DNA of 64,000 nucleotides from Mucilaginibacter terrigena (GTDB lineage: Bacteria; Bacteroidota; Bacteroidia; Sphingobacteriales; Sphingobacteriaceae), in assembly GCF_004168255.1 (NCBI RefSeq), contig NZ_SEWG01000002.1:558001-622000 (forward strand), in the 5' to 3' direction. The notes below the pieces were generated by a model that made no database searches, was not told where the DNA came from, and saw nothing but the letters and a program-made list of their open reading frames with translations. Shown here piece after piece: positions 30,144 to 39,572 of the stretch. The stretch's first letter is position 1, and each line of letters starts with the position of its first letter. A program made the translations under genes and the position numbers.

Positions 30144-30304
30144 CAAAAGATTCCCTTATGCAGGCATCCGTTTCAATAAGCAAAAGCTTTTAGCTTTCTG
30201 CTTTCGCCTTTCAGCTTCTCTCCACATCGCCTTAACTTTTCCACAATCCCGGTATTACGCGTGCAATCAATTAAATTAGCAGATTATTAATCACAGCAAA
30301 ACCC

Positions 30305-32914
30305 TTGGCCAAAACCGAAACCAAAGAGACCCCTTTAATGCAGCAATACAATGCCATCAAAGCAAAGTACCCCGGTGCCTTGCTGCTGTTTAGGGTGGGC
30401 GATTTTTATGAAACTTTTGGCCAGGACGCGGTGAAGGCTTCGGGCATATTGGGCATAGTGCTTACGCGCAGGGCAAACGGCGCGGCAACGCATATCGAGC
30501 TGGCCGGGTTCCCGCACCATTCGCTGGATACCTACCTTTCCAAACTGGTGCGTGCAGGCCAGCGGGTAGCCATTTGCGACCAGCTGGAAGACCCCAAAAC
30601 CACCAAGACCATTGTAAAACGTGGTGTTACCGAACTGGTTACGCCCGGCGTGGCCACCAGCGATAACATATTGCAGCAAAAGAGCAATAACTACCTGGCA
30701 TCGCTGTATTTCGAAAAGAACAGCATCGGCATTGCCCTGATAGATATATCTACCGGCGAGTTCCTGACCGCCCAGGGCAATACAAGTTATATTGATAAGC
30801 TGCTGCAAAGCTATGCACCCAGCGAGGTGATATTCCCCAAAAGCCGTCAGCACGATTTTAAAGATACTTACGGCGACCGCTTTTATACCTACACCCTCGA
30901 CGAATGGCCCTACAGCGGCGATTACGCGCACGAAACACTGCTGAAGCATTTCGGGGTAAAATCATTAAAAGGCTTTGGTATCGATAAGCTGAATCTGGGC
31001 ATTGTGGCTGCCGGTGTGGCGCTGCATTACCTGAACGAGACCGAACACCGCAACCTGCAGCATATCTCGGCCATTGGCCGGATAGAGGAGGACAGGTACC
31101 TGTGGCTCGACAGGTTCAGCATCCGTAACCTGGAACTGGTAGGCTCTAATAACGAGAACGCACTTACCCTGGTAGATGTATTAGACCATACCTGCTCTCC
31201 CATGGGTGCGCGCATGCTTCGCCGCTGGATTGTGATGCCGCTTAAAGAAATTAAGCCCATAAACGACCGCCTTGGCGTGGTGGAATACCTGATAGAACAG
31301 GAAGAACTGCGCGAGACCCTGCAAAACCAGATCCGCCAGATCGGCGACCTGGAAAGGCTGATATCAAAGATCGGCCTGCAAAAAGCCAACCCCCGCGAGG
31401 TTTGCCAGCTGAAAAAGGCTTTATTAGCCATCGAAAGCATCAAAAAACTAACGGAAGGCTCGGCCAGCGAACCGATGAAAGCTATTGGCGAACAGCTAAA
31501 CCCATGTGCTTCCATCTGTGAAAAAATAGCCCGCGAACTGCACCCCGAACCACCAGTGATGATGGTTAAGGGTTCGGTGATGAACGAGGGGGTAAACGAG
31601 GAGCTTGACCGGCTGCGCAAGATAGCTTTTGGCGGCAAAGGCTATCTGCTGGAGATCCAGAAACGCGAGGCCGAGGCAACAGGTATCCCGTCGCTAAAAG
31701 TATCGTTCAATAATGTGTTTGGGTATTATTTGGAAGTAACCCACAGTCACCGCGATAAGGTGCCAACCGAGTGGATCCGCAAGCAAACCCTTGTTAATGC
31801 CGAGCGCTATATTACCCCCGAACTGAAAGAATACGAGGAGCAGATACTGGGCGCCGAAGAAAAGATCCTGGTTCTGGAAACCAGGCTTTACAACGACCTG
31901 CTATACGCCCTTGCCGAATATATAAAGCCCATCCAACTAAATGCAATACTGATTGCCCGGTTGGATGTGCTGCTTAACTTTGCTACCATATCCATCAAAA
32001 ACTATTATGTTAAACCGGATGTAAACGATACGCGGGTGCTGGATATAAAAGGCGGCCGCCACCCGGTAATAGAAAAGAACCTGCCCCTGGGCGAGGAATA
32101 CATCACCAACGATGTTTACCTCGATTCGGATTCGCAGCAAATTATCATCATTACCGGTCCCAATATGGCGGGTAAATCGGCCCTGTTGAGGCAAACCGGC
32201 CTCATTGTATTGATGGCGCAGATGGGTTGTTTTGTACCGGCCAAAGCGGCTTCTATCGGTTTGGTAGATAAGATCTTTACCAGGGTGGGGGCATCGGATA
32301 ACCTGTCGTCGGGCGAATCGACCTTTATGGTGGAGATGAACGAAACCGCCAGCATCCTGAATAACCTAAGCGACCGTAGTTTGATATTATTGGATGAGAT
32401 AGGTCGTGGCACATCAACCTATGATGGCATCTCCATTGCCTGGTCTATAGGTGAGTACCTGCATAACCATCCCACCGCAAAAGCCAAAACATTGTTTGCC
32501 ACCCACTATCACGAGTTGAACGAGTTGAGCAATAGCTTTAACCGCATCAAAAATTATAATGTATCAGTTAAGGAAGTTGGCCAACAGATCATCTTCCTGC
32601 GTAAGCTGGTGCCGGGCGGCAGCGAGCACAGCTTCGGCATCCACGTGGCCAAACTGGCGGGTATGCCCCAAAAGGTGCTGAACCGTGCCAACGAAATACT
32701 GAAGAAACTGGAGAACGAGCGCACCGGCGGCGAACACATCAAGGAAAGCATCCGCAAGGTGCAGAAGCAGGCTGTGCAGATGCAGATGTTCTCGATAGAC
32801 GATCCGGTGCTGGTAAAAATTCGCGATACACTGAACAACCTTGATGTAAACACTCTAACCCCTGTTGAAGCCCTAATGAAGCTGGACGAGATACAAAGGG
32901 TGATAAAGGGGTAG
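30305..32914 (+). CDS. mutS: DNA mismatch repair protein MutS
   Basis: 869 aa, the normal MutS1 length. Mismatch-binding domain I begins [31 protein letters not shown] with the Phe-x-Glu wedge (DFYETFG, about 33-39). Connector, core and clamp domains follow (about 130-580), then the ATPase with Walker [14 protein letters not shown] (about 618), [13 protein letters not shown] (Walker B/signature) and FATHYHEL. The start is TTG at 30305: it gives the usual [15 protein letters not shown]; the next ATG (30338) would remove part of the N-terminal arm. Cytoplasmic repair. No mutL nearby. An interspersed repeat begins right at its stop. Confidence 0.95.
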   Translation: MAKTETKETPLMQQYNAIKAKYPGALLLFRVGDFYETFGQDAVKASGILGIVLTRRANGAATHIELAGFPHHSLDTYLSKLVRAGQRVAICDQLEDPKTTKTIVKRGVTELVTPGVATSDNILQQKSNNYLASLYFEKNSIGIALIDISTGEFLTAQGNTSYIDKLLQSYAPSEVIFPKSRQHDFKDTYGDRFYTYTLDEWPYSGDYAHETLLKHFGVKSLKGFGIDKLNLGIVAAGVALHYLNETEHRNLQHISAIGRIEEDRYLWLDRFSIRNLELVGSNNENALTLVDVLDHTCSPMGARMLRRWIVMPLKEIKPINDRLGVVEYLIEQEELRETLQNQIRQIGDLERLISKIGLQKANPREVCQLKKALLAIESIKKLTEGSASEPMKAIGEQLNPCASICEKIARELHPEPPVMMVKGSVMNEGVNEELDRLRKIAFGGKGYLLEIQKREAEATGIPSLKVSFNNVFGYYLEVTHSHRDKVPTEWIRKQTLVNAERYITPELKEYEEQILGAEEKILVLETRLYNDLLYALAEYIKPIQLNAILIARLDVLLNFATISIKNYYVKPDVNDTRVLDIKGGRHPVIEKNLPLGEEYITNDVYLDSDSQQIIIITGPNMAGKSALLRQTGLIVLMAQMGCFVPAKAASIGLVDKIFTRVGASDNLSSGESTFMVEMNETASILNNLSDRSLILLDEIGRGTSTYDGISIAWSIGEYLHNHPTAKAKTLFATHYHELNELSNSFNRIKNYNVSVKEVGQQIIFLRKLVPGGSEHSFGIHVAKLAGMPQKVLNRANEILKKLENERTGGEHIKESIRKVQKQAVQMQMFSIDDPVLVKIRDTLNNLDVNTLTPVEALMKLDEIQRVIKG

Positions 32915-32994
32915 AGGCCCTACCCAAACCCTCCCCGAAGGGATGGGCTTTAAGTAAAAAGTATCCCCTAACGGGGGAGATTTAGAGGAGGCTT
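32914..32994. repeat. REP-like inverted doublet, copy B
   Basis: CCCTACCCAAACCCTCCCCG / AAGGGATGGGCTTT followed by TCCCCTAACGGGGGAGATTT, ending GAGGAGGC. Starts at the mutS stop codon. Same design as the doublets at 1042 and 39573. Confidence 0.6.
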
Positions 32995-33015
32995 GTTAAT
33001 ATGTTTATAAATCCC

Positions 33016-33048
33016 TTTGTAACGTTTAGGCGTTAGCAGATATCTTTA
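33016..33048 (+). promoter_or_regulatory. Promoter of the NlpC/P60 gene, -7 box 4 bases before ATG
   Basis: TTTG, 21 bases, TATCTTTA, then four bases and the ATG at 33053. A -33/-7 pair with this geometry would start transcription at or next to the start codon. Confidence 0.5.
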
Positions 33049-33052
33049 GCTT

Positions 33053-33661
33053 ATGTTAATACCCCGCCAATCGCGTTTGTTGTTGTTTTTTGCTGCCGCG
33101 ATACTGCTGTCTGCCTGCCATTCTAAAAAATTAACCATCAGGAACAATGCCGACCTGCAACAAAATGGTGTGCCGGTTGTAAAACGCGGGCCATATGTAA
33201 TGGTAAAGCCTGATAAGGACATTGCAGAGAAGTACGCTAATTTAATGGGCGTTAAGCGTAACGAGATCCAAAACGGCCGCCTCTACAGCTTTATCGACGA
33301 ATGGTACGGTGCGCCTTATCGTTTTGGCGGCATGGGTAAGGATGGGGTGGATTGCTCGGGCCTGGTGCTTTTACTGCAGCTGCAGGTTTACGACCAGCCT
33401 ATGCCGCGTACCTGCGCATTACAGGTAAATGCTATTAAACGTAAATACGAAGATGAGTTAAAGGAAGGCGACCTGGTTTTTTTTGATTTCGACGGCAAGC
33501 AGTTTAGCCATGTTGGGGTGTACCTGCAAAACGGCTATTTTGTGCATGCCAGTACGCGCAAGGGCGTTATGGTTGCCCGCCTGCACGATAACGGTATCTA
33601 CAAATTTTTCTCGCGTGGCGGCTCCGTGGCCGACCCGGTATACTCGTCACAAAACGATTAA
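33053..33661 (+). CDS. NlpC/P60 family peptidoglycan endopeptidase, lipoprotein
   Basis: 202 aa. Signal RLLLFFAAAILLSACHS with lipobox Cys22. The C40 peptidase domain (about 80-190) has the catalytic Cys101 in GVDCSGLVLLL, His153 in FSHVGVYLQNGYFVHAST and a second polar His165. It cuts gamma-D-glutamyl-meso-diaminopimelate peptide bonds of the cell wall. Anchored in the periplasm by lipid. Ends four bases inside the convergent TMEM175-like gene. Family well known; exact bond inferred. Confidence 0.92.
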   Translation: MLIPRQSRLLLFFAAAILLSACHSKKLTIRNNADLQQNGVPVVKRGPYVMVKPDKDIAEKYANLMGVKRNEIQNGRLYSFIDEWYGAPYRFGGMGKDGVDCSGLVLLLQLQVYDQPMPRTCALQVNAIKRKYEDELKEGDLVFFDFDGKQFSHVGVYLQNGYFVHASTRKGVMVARLHDNGIYKFFSRGGSVADPVYSSQND

Positions 33662-34392
33662 TCGGTATCTTCGGCCGGTATTTTTTTTCTCTTTCTCGAT
33701 CTAAAAAGTCGTGCTATCAGCGGAACATCACCGCTTTCGCCTTTGTAATATTTTCTGCGCAGCCGGGTAAGCGTTAGTCCCCATAAAACAAAGCCAATGC
33801 CATATACCTCCGGCCTTACATTCATGTAAAGGCATATACCCAGGTAGATAAACAGTAACGGTAACAAAACAAAATTTATCCGCTGTGCTTTCCATTGCAG
33901 GTTTTTTTCGATCTCATTTGAGTTATAACAAATACTTTGGGCATTGCGTACCAAATAACCTGCAAGCAACGTTTGCGATAGCATGCTAAAACCTATCACA
34001 AAAAAGTACACCATTAAACCGGTAGGGTTTGAAGGGCTCAATGTCCCTGTCATGATAGATACCGCGAAAGGGAAAAGTGATATAAAGAACAGGAAGATAA
34101 GATTGTAAACTATAAGCGTGTTTGTATAATCTTTAAGGTAACTGAACAATTTTAGGTGCTTTGACCAAAACATCCCAACAAAAAAGAAAGCCGTAATGTA
34201 ACCGAGCAACTTGGGGATCAGTTCTAAAAAAGCTTCCCGTATTTTTTCGCTGCCGGCATGGCGTAGTCCTTCGGGTAATTTTATTTCCAAAACCATTATG
34301 GTAATGATGATGGCAAATACCGCATCGCTAAACAGTATAACCCGCTCTAACTGAAACTCTCTTTTTATTCCCTCTTCTTCTTTAATATTCAT
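33658..34392 (-). CDS. TMEM175-family potassium-channel-like membrane protein (DUF1211)
   Basis: 244 aa. The family hallmark is in helix 1: FQLERVILFSDAVFAIIITIMVLEIKLP, containing the R...FSDAVFAI pattern that forms the hydrophobic ion pore. Six helices in all, as in bacterial TMEM175, which conduct potassium as tetramers. A cytoplasmic basic tail (RLRRKYYKGE) follows. The ATG at 34392 was chosen because the 14 residues before it are not membrane-like and overlap a small divergent gene. Overlaps the NlpC/P60 stop by four bases. Confidence 0.82.
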   Translation of the reverse strand: MNIKEEEGIKREFQLERVILFSDAVFAIIITIMVLEIKLPEGLRHAGSEKIREAFLELIPKLLGYITAFFFVGMFWSKHLKLFSYLKDYTNTLIVYNLIFLFFISLFPFAVSIMTGTLSPSNPTGLMVYFFVIGFSMLSQTLLAGYLVRNAQSICYNSNEIEKNLQWKAQRINFVLLPLLFIYLGICLYMNVRPEVYGIGFVLWGLTLTRLRRKYYKGESGDVPLIARLFRSRKRKKIPAEDTD

Positions 34393-34422
34393 TGCTAAAA
34401 TATTATGTATAATTTTGTGCCG

Positions 34423-34545
34423 ATGGCAAAACAAAAAAACGACTACACTTTCTGGACTAAATATAAGCGTTTTGCCGGTACCGAAATAATGCTTTATGTT
34501 ATTATGATAGCAGGTATCATACTGGGTATCATCATATTCAGTTAG
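34423..34545 (+). CDS. Small single-helix membrane protein, 40 aa
   Basis: Reads MAKQKNDYTFWTKYKRF, then one hydrophobic helix from the region AGTEIMLYVIMIAGIIL, then GIIIFS. A basic, aromatic N-terminus before a single helix is typical of small membrane proteins. Divergent from the TMEM175-like gene (30 bases between starts) and overlapping by 8 bases the 3' end of the transglutaminase fragment. Too short for a family call; real expression not shown. Confidence 0.5.
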   Translation: MAKQKNDYTFWTKYKRFAGTEIMLYVIMIAGIILGIIIFS

Positions 34546-35569
34546 TTTGTTTTTTTACAAGCACTACATTATAAACATCGGCCCCGGCAACCTTCTGGTA
34601 AAAATCAACAAGGTCGTCATAACTCTCTTTACTGTAAGTGCCGTCGATCAACTCTAACCTGCGTTTGTATATGATCTTGCCATTATCTGCAACAGCCGTC
34701 ATTTTAAATTTGCCGAAGGGTTTATCCAGGTTAACGTTCAGCGCTTCCATCTCCGGGCGATAACCGGCCGGCAGGGTGTAAATTATCTCATCCTCATCGG
34801 TATAGCCACTGTTTATGTAAACGGGGTTTACACGGTTATGAACTTCGCGTATGTTTCGGTGCCTGTTAACCGGGTTTAACGAAAAATACAGCTTCCCGTT
34901 ATCTGCCGATGCAAAATCGCGGGCGCTTAGGTTTATGGTTTCTGTTGCTACAGGCATTTGCTTTTTGTCCTGCTTTATATCAAGCTTTTGAATACTGAGG
35001 TTGTTGATATTCGCGTACATTTTTTGCAAGATCTTCTTTTGCTCGCTAAATGGTTCGTTAACCAGTTCATCCGGGTTATCGTACTGTGTACCCCTGTAAA
35101 CGGTAACCATATCACCGCTTAAGGCGCCGGTTGTATCAATAGTAAAGCCGGCCTTACGCAATTGGATATTATCGTGCGATGTATATTTGGGCGTATGCAG
35201 CAGTTTGCCGCCCCCGGGTGTGCAGGCCAACACGTTGCGGTCATCAGTAAAATCACCCAAAAAGCCAAACGGAATTTTCTGACTGGTGCACTCTAAAAAA
35301 GTGGTATCATTTTTAATAGGCAGGCACAGTATAATGTGGTTGCCCTGGCTCATGCTGGCAAAATCCTTCATCAGGCTTATTTTCTCGTAACTATCGCCCT
35401 CTACAACGCAATACCACGATGGGATATCCGCCGCTTTAAATAACGCCTGGGTATAGTTTACCAGGGCTTTGCAATCGCCATAGCTAAGCCTGTCTACATC
35501 TGTTGCAGGGAAAGGCTGGTAACCGCCAATACCTACCTGCACGCTTATATAGCGGGTTTTGCCCTGCAT
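34538..35569 (-). CDS. Transglutaminase-like protein, C-terminal part (frameshifted from the upstream frame)
   Basis: 343 aa from an internal ATG. It carries the papain-like transglutaminase core LSYGDCKALVNYTQALFKAADIPSWYCVVEG (Cys in GDCKALV), but lacks the N-terminal DUF3857 part and signal peptide, which are encoded by the next frame upstream (35545-36453). Joining the two frames at the A7 run (35581-35587) gives KAKKIYEYMQGKTRYISV, which is what intact relatives such as the neighbouring 656-aa protein suggest. On its own it would be cytoplasmic and truncated. See the frameshift finding. Confidence 0.7.
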   Translation of the reverse strand: MQGKTRYISVQVGIGGYQPFPATDVDRLSYGDCKALVNYTQALFKAADIPSWYCVVEGDSYEKISLMKDFASMSQGNHIILCLPIKNDTTFLECTSQKIPFGFLGDFTDDRNVLACTPGGGKLLHTPKYTSHDNIQLRKAGFTIDTTGALSGDMVTVYRGTQYDNPDELVNEPFSEQKKILQKMYANINNLSIQKLDIKQDKKQMPVATETINLSARDFASADNGKLYFSLNPVNRHRNIREVHNRVNPVYINSGYTDEDEIIYTLPAGYRPEMEALNVNLDKPFGKFKMTAVADNGKIIYKRRLELIDGTYSKESYDDLVDFYQKVAGADVYNVVLVKKQTN

Positions 35570-36453
35570 ATATTCGTATATTTTTTTGCCTTTTGTTTAA
35601 TATCGGTTATGCCGGCCGTCATACTTTTTACCTGGTCTATTGTTGCTTGCGGCAATATCTGCCGGTTTGCCAGCAGCTTATCATAATTCCAGCGCCCAAG
35701 TTCGTTCCAGTTGGTGAAACTGCCGCTTATACCAGCGTAAATAAAATCTTTAGGTGCTATTTTTACGGTGCTTAAGTAAGTATCCCTAATAGGGCTGTAG
35801 GGTTCGTTGCGTGCCGCTTTAAGGTTGTTTAACTGCCATGTATAGGTTTTTAATCCGTCTTTATTGGTGCCGGTAACCATTTTGGCGGGCATATTTATTT
35901 CTTTATACCTGATAACAAAATCGGGCTTGCAGGCAAACGTATACGAACTTTTCTCGACAGCAAGGCCGGGATACGGGTTTGGTTTCCAATCCCTGATGTT
36001 CAGCGTTTGTTTCGATCTGATATCATACTCATACTCTATAGTGTAGGGGTACGAGCCTATCGAAGGTATAAAATGCTTGACCCGCGAATCCTCGAACAGC
36101 GAATAATCGGCAGAGGCATCCTCGTCCGAGAAGTTTTTTTCAGAGAACTTGCCGCTAAGTTTGCCATACTCGTCATAAACGGTGCCTTTAATACCTTTTA
36201 TTATGTTGCTTTTATCATACCAAACCACAATGTGGGCAAGGTCGTCGCCGTTTTTGTTTAAAACCGTTATGGCAGTTTTAATATGGTAATAAGTATTGTT
36301 ATCCCTTATTTCGGTATAGGTGCTTTGATCCCTCATCACAGCGCTTGCATAGGGCAGCAGGTCCTTTGCTATCAGGCTTACCGCATAATTGGTTTGCGCG
36401 TTTATGCGGGCAGCGGTGGTTAATAAAAATAATAACGTAAAAAATTTTCTCAT
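35545..36453 (-). CDS. DUF3857 domain protein, N-terminal part of a split transglutaminase-like gene
   Basis: 302 aa with signal peptide MRKFFTLLFLLTTAARINAQ. DUF3857 region: IKTAITVLNKNGDDLAHIVVWYDKS, KLSGKFSEKNFSDEDA, GSYPYTIEYEYDIRSKQTLNI, then WNELGRWNYDKLLANRQILP leading to the transglutaminase domain. The frame ends soon after KQKAKK with a short unrelated tail (YTNICRAKPAI). Start is the ATG overlapping the stop of the 656-aa gene (TGATG), so the two are coupled. Exported, function unknown. Confidence 0.75.
   Translation of the reverse strand: MRKFFTLLFLLTTAARINAQTNYAVSLIAKDLLPYASAVMRDQSTYTEIRDNNTYYHIKTAITVLNKNGDDLAHIVVWYDKSNIIKGIKGTVYDEYGKLSGKFSEKNFSDEDASADYSLFEDSRVKHFIPSIGSYPYTIEYEYDIRSKQTLNIRDWKPNPYPGLAVEKSSYTFACKPDFVIRYKEINMPAKMVTGTNKDGLKTYTWQLNNLKAARNEPYSPIRDTYLSTVKIAPKDFIYAGISGSFTNWNELGRWNYDKLLANRQILPQATIDQVKSMTAGITDIKQKAKKYTNICRAKPAI
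35581..35587 (-). other. A-AAA-AAA slippery heptamer joining the two transglutaminase frames
   Basis: On the minus strand GCA-AAA-AAA-TAT is read in the upstream frame; slipping back one base gives ATA-TAC-GAA (I-Y-E), continuing into the downstream frame. The heptamer has the exact X-XXY-YYZ form used for dnaX-like -1 frameshifting. A one-base deletion or sequencing error in the run is the simpler alternative. Confidence 0.5.
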
Positions 36454-38423
36454 CACTTTTTCCTGAACACGATCTCGGCTTTTTCCGACGCGATTATCTT
36501 ATTGTATAATTCTTTTAAATAGGGGTATTCCTCGGGCGCGTAAACAGATTTTGTGAACTGTATCACATTTGAATAGGTAAACGTGTTGCCCTCGCCGCTA
36601 AATTCGGTAAGGAATTTACCGCCCTGGTTGGGCAGGCTTATGGCCGCGTTTTGGGTAGCGCTCTCAACACTATACCCATCGGGCAGGTGCATAGTTAAAA
36701 TATACCTGCTGCTTGATGGCATGCCCCAATCTACCGGGTAGGTACGTTCTTCTAATTTGAAGGGGTTGGTTACGTACCTGTCAAAAATAATGGGGTTAAA
36801 TGATAGCCTGTTGTGGTTAAGGTTATCAAAAATATCAATTTCTACTTCGTATTGCTCGCCAAGCGGTTTATCAAGGCTATCCAGGTTCATTATATTCGAT
36901 TTCAGGATCTTTAATTTAACCAGTTTTTCGTCAAGGTTTTCTACATATTCATCAACAGAGTTGAATTTTTTAATAGCCTTGCGTTTTTCGTATGCCTCGT
37001 ACCCGTTAGAGTAAGTGCTGATGATCCCTCTTAGTTTGCCATCGGGTTTCAGGGTAACATCCAGGTTGGTGGTGTATGCCTTTTTCTGGCTTGCAACAAG
37101 ATCTATCCAGTACGATGGTTTATCAAGGCTGATAACCCGCCCCTGGTCGTTAAGGCATTTAAGCGGCAGCATGCCAAACGGCAGCATAGGGTCGGTAGCA
37201 TCAAGCAGGTAATCAACGTTATCTATGGTTGTTTTCGCAATTACATAGTTAAACTCGTTTTCTACAGGGTATAGCCTGTTTACCAGCCCGTTAGGGCGGG
37301 TAGATAACAATACGGCATCCGTTTTAATACCCGCCGAATTTAACGCTGCTACCAGCGCCAGATTTATATCGGCAACATCGCCTGTATGGTTATCAAGCGC
37401 TTTTTTTACCCCATCGCTGCCTCTGGAGTATATCTCATTCCATTTAATATTTTTTTGGATGTAACTGTAAATGGCCGAAGCCTTATCCAGGGTGGTAGCC
37501 TTACCGGCAATTACAGGGGCAATATATTGTTTAAGCAGGTCCTTTTTTATTTGCGAACCAAAATACTCGGCATGCTTAAGGCCGTAATCAATATCTTTCC
37601 ACTCCTTGGTAACTTTGTTTTTAACACCGGTATAAGGGTTTGTATATTCCTGCAGGTTAAAGTAAATGGCCGATAGAAAGTTTTTTGGCGATGTCATATA
37701 ATCTTCCTCAATAAATGCCGGGATATCGGCCATGCCATAGCTAAGGAACGAGCAATCGCATTTTGAGCCATGGCTGCTAAAGCATTCTTTCTCTACATCG
37801 GCTTTGCTTTTAGTAAGTTTAAGCGGCCCGCGTATAAGGGCATTATACACCCAAAAAGCAGGGATGTGCACCTCGTACTCCGAGTACATTTTAGGGATAT
37901 CGTCCTGGAACTGCCACGATGGAAACCTGTAAAATCCGTCTATCATTTTGGTGTAGCTATACTCTATGATACAGCCATTGCGCAGGTTAGGCAGGGCAAA
38001 TTTTACTTCTTTCCAGTATTTGTTTTGGGTAGTGGTATAAACTTTTGATTTGTCGAGGTCAGTGGTTTTGATCCCGCCGCTTTCATCTACGTAAATTGTA
38101 CGCCCTTTAATATCGGTAATTTCATCATGGGTATTGTCGGCATCGTAAAACGGAATGCTGACAGTGCCTTTATTAAAGCCCTTACTGTCTAATATCTTTA
38201 TGCGTACGTGGTATTTAAATGTCAGCTTTATATCGTCATCATTGGTAATATCCAGGCGGGTAGATCCAAATTCCTGTATAACAAACGCGTGGGCCGATGT
38301 ATCTTTTTGATAAGTTTTTAATTGCGTTTCTGCAACGGTGAAACTACCGTATGGAAAGTCCTGTGCTTGCGCAACGGTAACAAGGGAGGTGAATAACAGC
38401 AGGTTAAGTATAAATTTGTTCAT
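36453..38423 (-). CDS. DUF3857/transglutaminase-like domain exported protein
   Basis: 656 aa, a full-length member with the same architecture as the split gene downstream. Signal MNKFILNLLLFTSLVTVAQA; DUF3857 domain (about 35-270: KYHVRIKILDSKGFNKGTV, ...CIIEYSYTKMIDGFYRFPSWQF); transglutaminase-like core (about 300-420: YSYIQKNIKWNEIYSRGSDGV, HTGDVADINLALVAALNSAG); here the expected catalytic Cys is replaced in GDVADIN (Asp-Val-Ala), so it is probably catalytically inactive. Ends with a DUF2569/3858-like C-terminus. The ATG at 38423 was chosen for the signal peptide. Function unknown; coupled to the downstream gene. Confidence 0.8.
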   Translation of the reverse strand: MNKFILNLLLFTSLVTVAQAQDFPYGSFTVAETQLKTYQKDTSAHAFVIQEFGSTRLDITNDDDIKLTFKYHVRIKILDSKGFNKGTVSIPFYDADNTHDEITDIKGRTIYVDESGGIKTTDLDKSKVYTTTQNKYWKEVKFALPNLRNGCIIEYSYTKMIDGFYRFPSWQFQDDIPKMYSEYEVHIPAFWVYNALIRGPLKLTKSKADVEKECFSSHGSKCDCSFLSYGMADIPAFIEEDYMTSPKNFLSAIYFNLQEYTNPYTGVKNKVTKEWKDIDYGLKHAEYFGSQIKKDLLKQYIAPVIAGKATTLDKASAIYSYIQKNIKWNEIYSRGSDGVKKALDNHTGDVADINLALVAALNSAGIKTDAVLLSTRPNGLVNRLYPVENEFNYVIAKTTIDNVDYLLDATDPMLPFGMLPLKCLNDQGRVISLDKPSYWIDLVASQKKAYTTNLDVTLKPDGKLRGIISTYSNGYEAYEKRKAIKKFNSVDEYVENLDEKLVKLKILKSNIMNLDSLDKPLGEQYEVEIDIFDNLNHNRLSFNPIIFDRYVTNPFKLEERTYPVDWGMPSSSRYILTMHLPDGYSVESATQNAAISLPNQGGKFLTEFSGEGNTFTYSNVIQFTKSVYAPEEYPYLKELYNKIIASEKAEIVFRKK

Positions 38424-38541
38424 GTAGTTTAGGTGCAAATCAGCAAACCTGAAAATATAAAATAATCCTGATATTTTATGCACAAAATAGTGTGCCGATA
38501 ATTTTGAGAGTTTTACCACCTTTGTAAACTGATAAGCAAAA

Positions 38542-39567
38542 ATGAAATTACAATTAAAGCGGCCCCTGGCCTTTTTTGACCTGGAAACTACCGGCACCAA
38601 TATTGGAGCCGACCGTATAGTGGAGATCTCTGTTATTAAACTTAACCCCGATGGCAGCGAGGATGTTAAAACCTGGCGTGTACACCCCGGGATCCCTATC
38701 CCGCTGGAATCGTCGTTGGTGCATGGTATTTACGATGAGCATATAAAGGACGAGAAGCGTTTTCATGACCTTGGGCAGGATATAGCCGATTTTATACATG
38801 ATAGTGACCTTGCGGGCTACAACTCCAACAAATTTGATATACCTATGCTGATGGAAGAATTTTTGCGCGCAGGCGTACAGTTCGACCTCGATCAGCGCCA
38901 TTTTGTGGATGTACAGAACATTTTTCACCAGATGGAACAGCGTACGCTAAGGGCTGCATACCAGTTTTATTGCGATAAACAGATCATCAACGCGCACTCG
39001 GCAGAGGCCGACACCCGCGCTACCATGGAAGTTTTGCTGGCGCAGATAGAACGCTACGAAAACCAGGAATGGGAAGATAAAAAAGGCAACAAAAGCACCC
39101 CGGTTGTGGGCGATGTAGAGGCGTTACACAAATTTACCAACCTTAGCCGCCCGGTTGATTTTGCCGGCCGCATGGTTTATAACGAGCAGGGCGAAGAGCT
39201 GATAAACTTTGGCAAGCACAAAGGCAAAAGGGTAGAGGATGTGCTGAATGTAGAGCCAAGTTACTACTCGTGGATGATGCAGGGCGATTTCCCGCTGTAC
39301 ACCAAACGTAAACTGGAAGAGATCTACAAACGCTGGAACGCCAAAAAGGTAGCCGAGCGCCAGCAAGCCCGGCCCGCGCAACCTGCCCAGGCACCTGCAA
39401 ATCAGCAAGGGCAACAGGCACAGGCACCAAAACCGTCCTTCCAGAACAATAGTCCTAAAAGTAGCCCACAGCTAAACAGCCAGTCATTTAAAAAGAAGGA
39501 AGAGCCCGCCAAACCGGTGGATGAAGATATGCTGGCACAACTGGCCATGAAATTTAAAAAGAGCTAA
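38542..39567 (+). CDS. DEDDh 3'-5' exonuclease with disordered C-terminus
   Basis: 341 aa. Exonuclease domain (about 7-175): FDLETTGTNIGADRIVEISVIKL (DxE motif), VHGIYDEH, AGYNSNKFDIPML (second Asp) and HSAEADTRATMEVL (the HxxxxD of the DEDDh class). A second module (about 200-265: VYNEQGEELINFGKHKGKRVEDVL... YYSWMMQGDFPLYTKRKLEEI) resembles the DUF3820-like fold often found after this exonuclease. The last 75 residues are Gln/Pro/Ala-rich and low-complexity. Removes 3' nucleotides from DNA or RNA; the exact role is unknown, similar to DnaQ-type proofreading but free-standing. Confidence 0.87.
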   Translation: MKLQLKRPLAFFDLETTGTNIGADRIVEISVIKLNPDGSEDVKTWRVHPGIPIPLESSLVHGIYDEHIKDEKRFHDLGQDIADFIHDSDLAGYNSNKFDIPMLMEEFLRAGVQFDLDQRHFVDVQNIFHQMEQRTLRAAYQFYCDKQIINAHSAEADTRATMEVLLAQIERYENQEWEDKKGNKSTPVVGDVEALHKFTNLSRPVDFAGRMVYNEQGEELINFGKHKGKRVEDVLNVEPSYYSWMMQGDFPLYTKRKLEEIYKRWNAKKVAERQQARPAQPAQAPANQQGQQAQAPKPSFQNNSPKSSPQLNSQSFKKKEEPAKPVDEDMLAQLAMKFKKS

Positions 39568-39572
39568 AACGA

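Larger units (their letters stand above)
29754..30304. other. 551-base gene-free region between the HTH_42 gene and mutS
   Basis: No gene seen. It holds degenerate AATCCGAGATC/AATCCGAAATC repeats (29840-29872), a GTGTCCC / GTGGGACACC element (29876-30069), an interspersed repeat copy (30085-30143), a low-complexity AGCTTTCTGCTTTCG stretch (about 30178-30217), and presumably the mutS promoter (TAAATTAG at about 30272). Confidence 0.6.

Noticed and set aside
29840..30217. tRNA or small RNA in the mutS spacer
   Set aside because: I found no cloverleaf, no TTCRA-type T-loop and no clear terminator; only repeats and a possible attachment-like pair.
30335..30949. Minus-strand frame inside mutS
   Set aside because: Lies wholly opposite conserved MutS domain I and has no recognisable domain.
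34538..36453. Two independent genes
   Set aside because: The second frame lacks a signal peptide and N-terminal domain and continues the first exactly across the A7 run; treated as one split gene.
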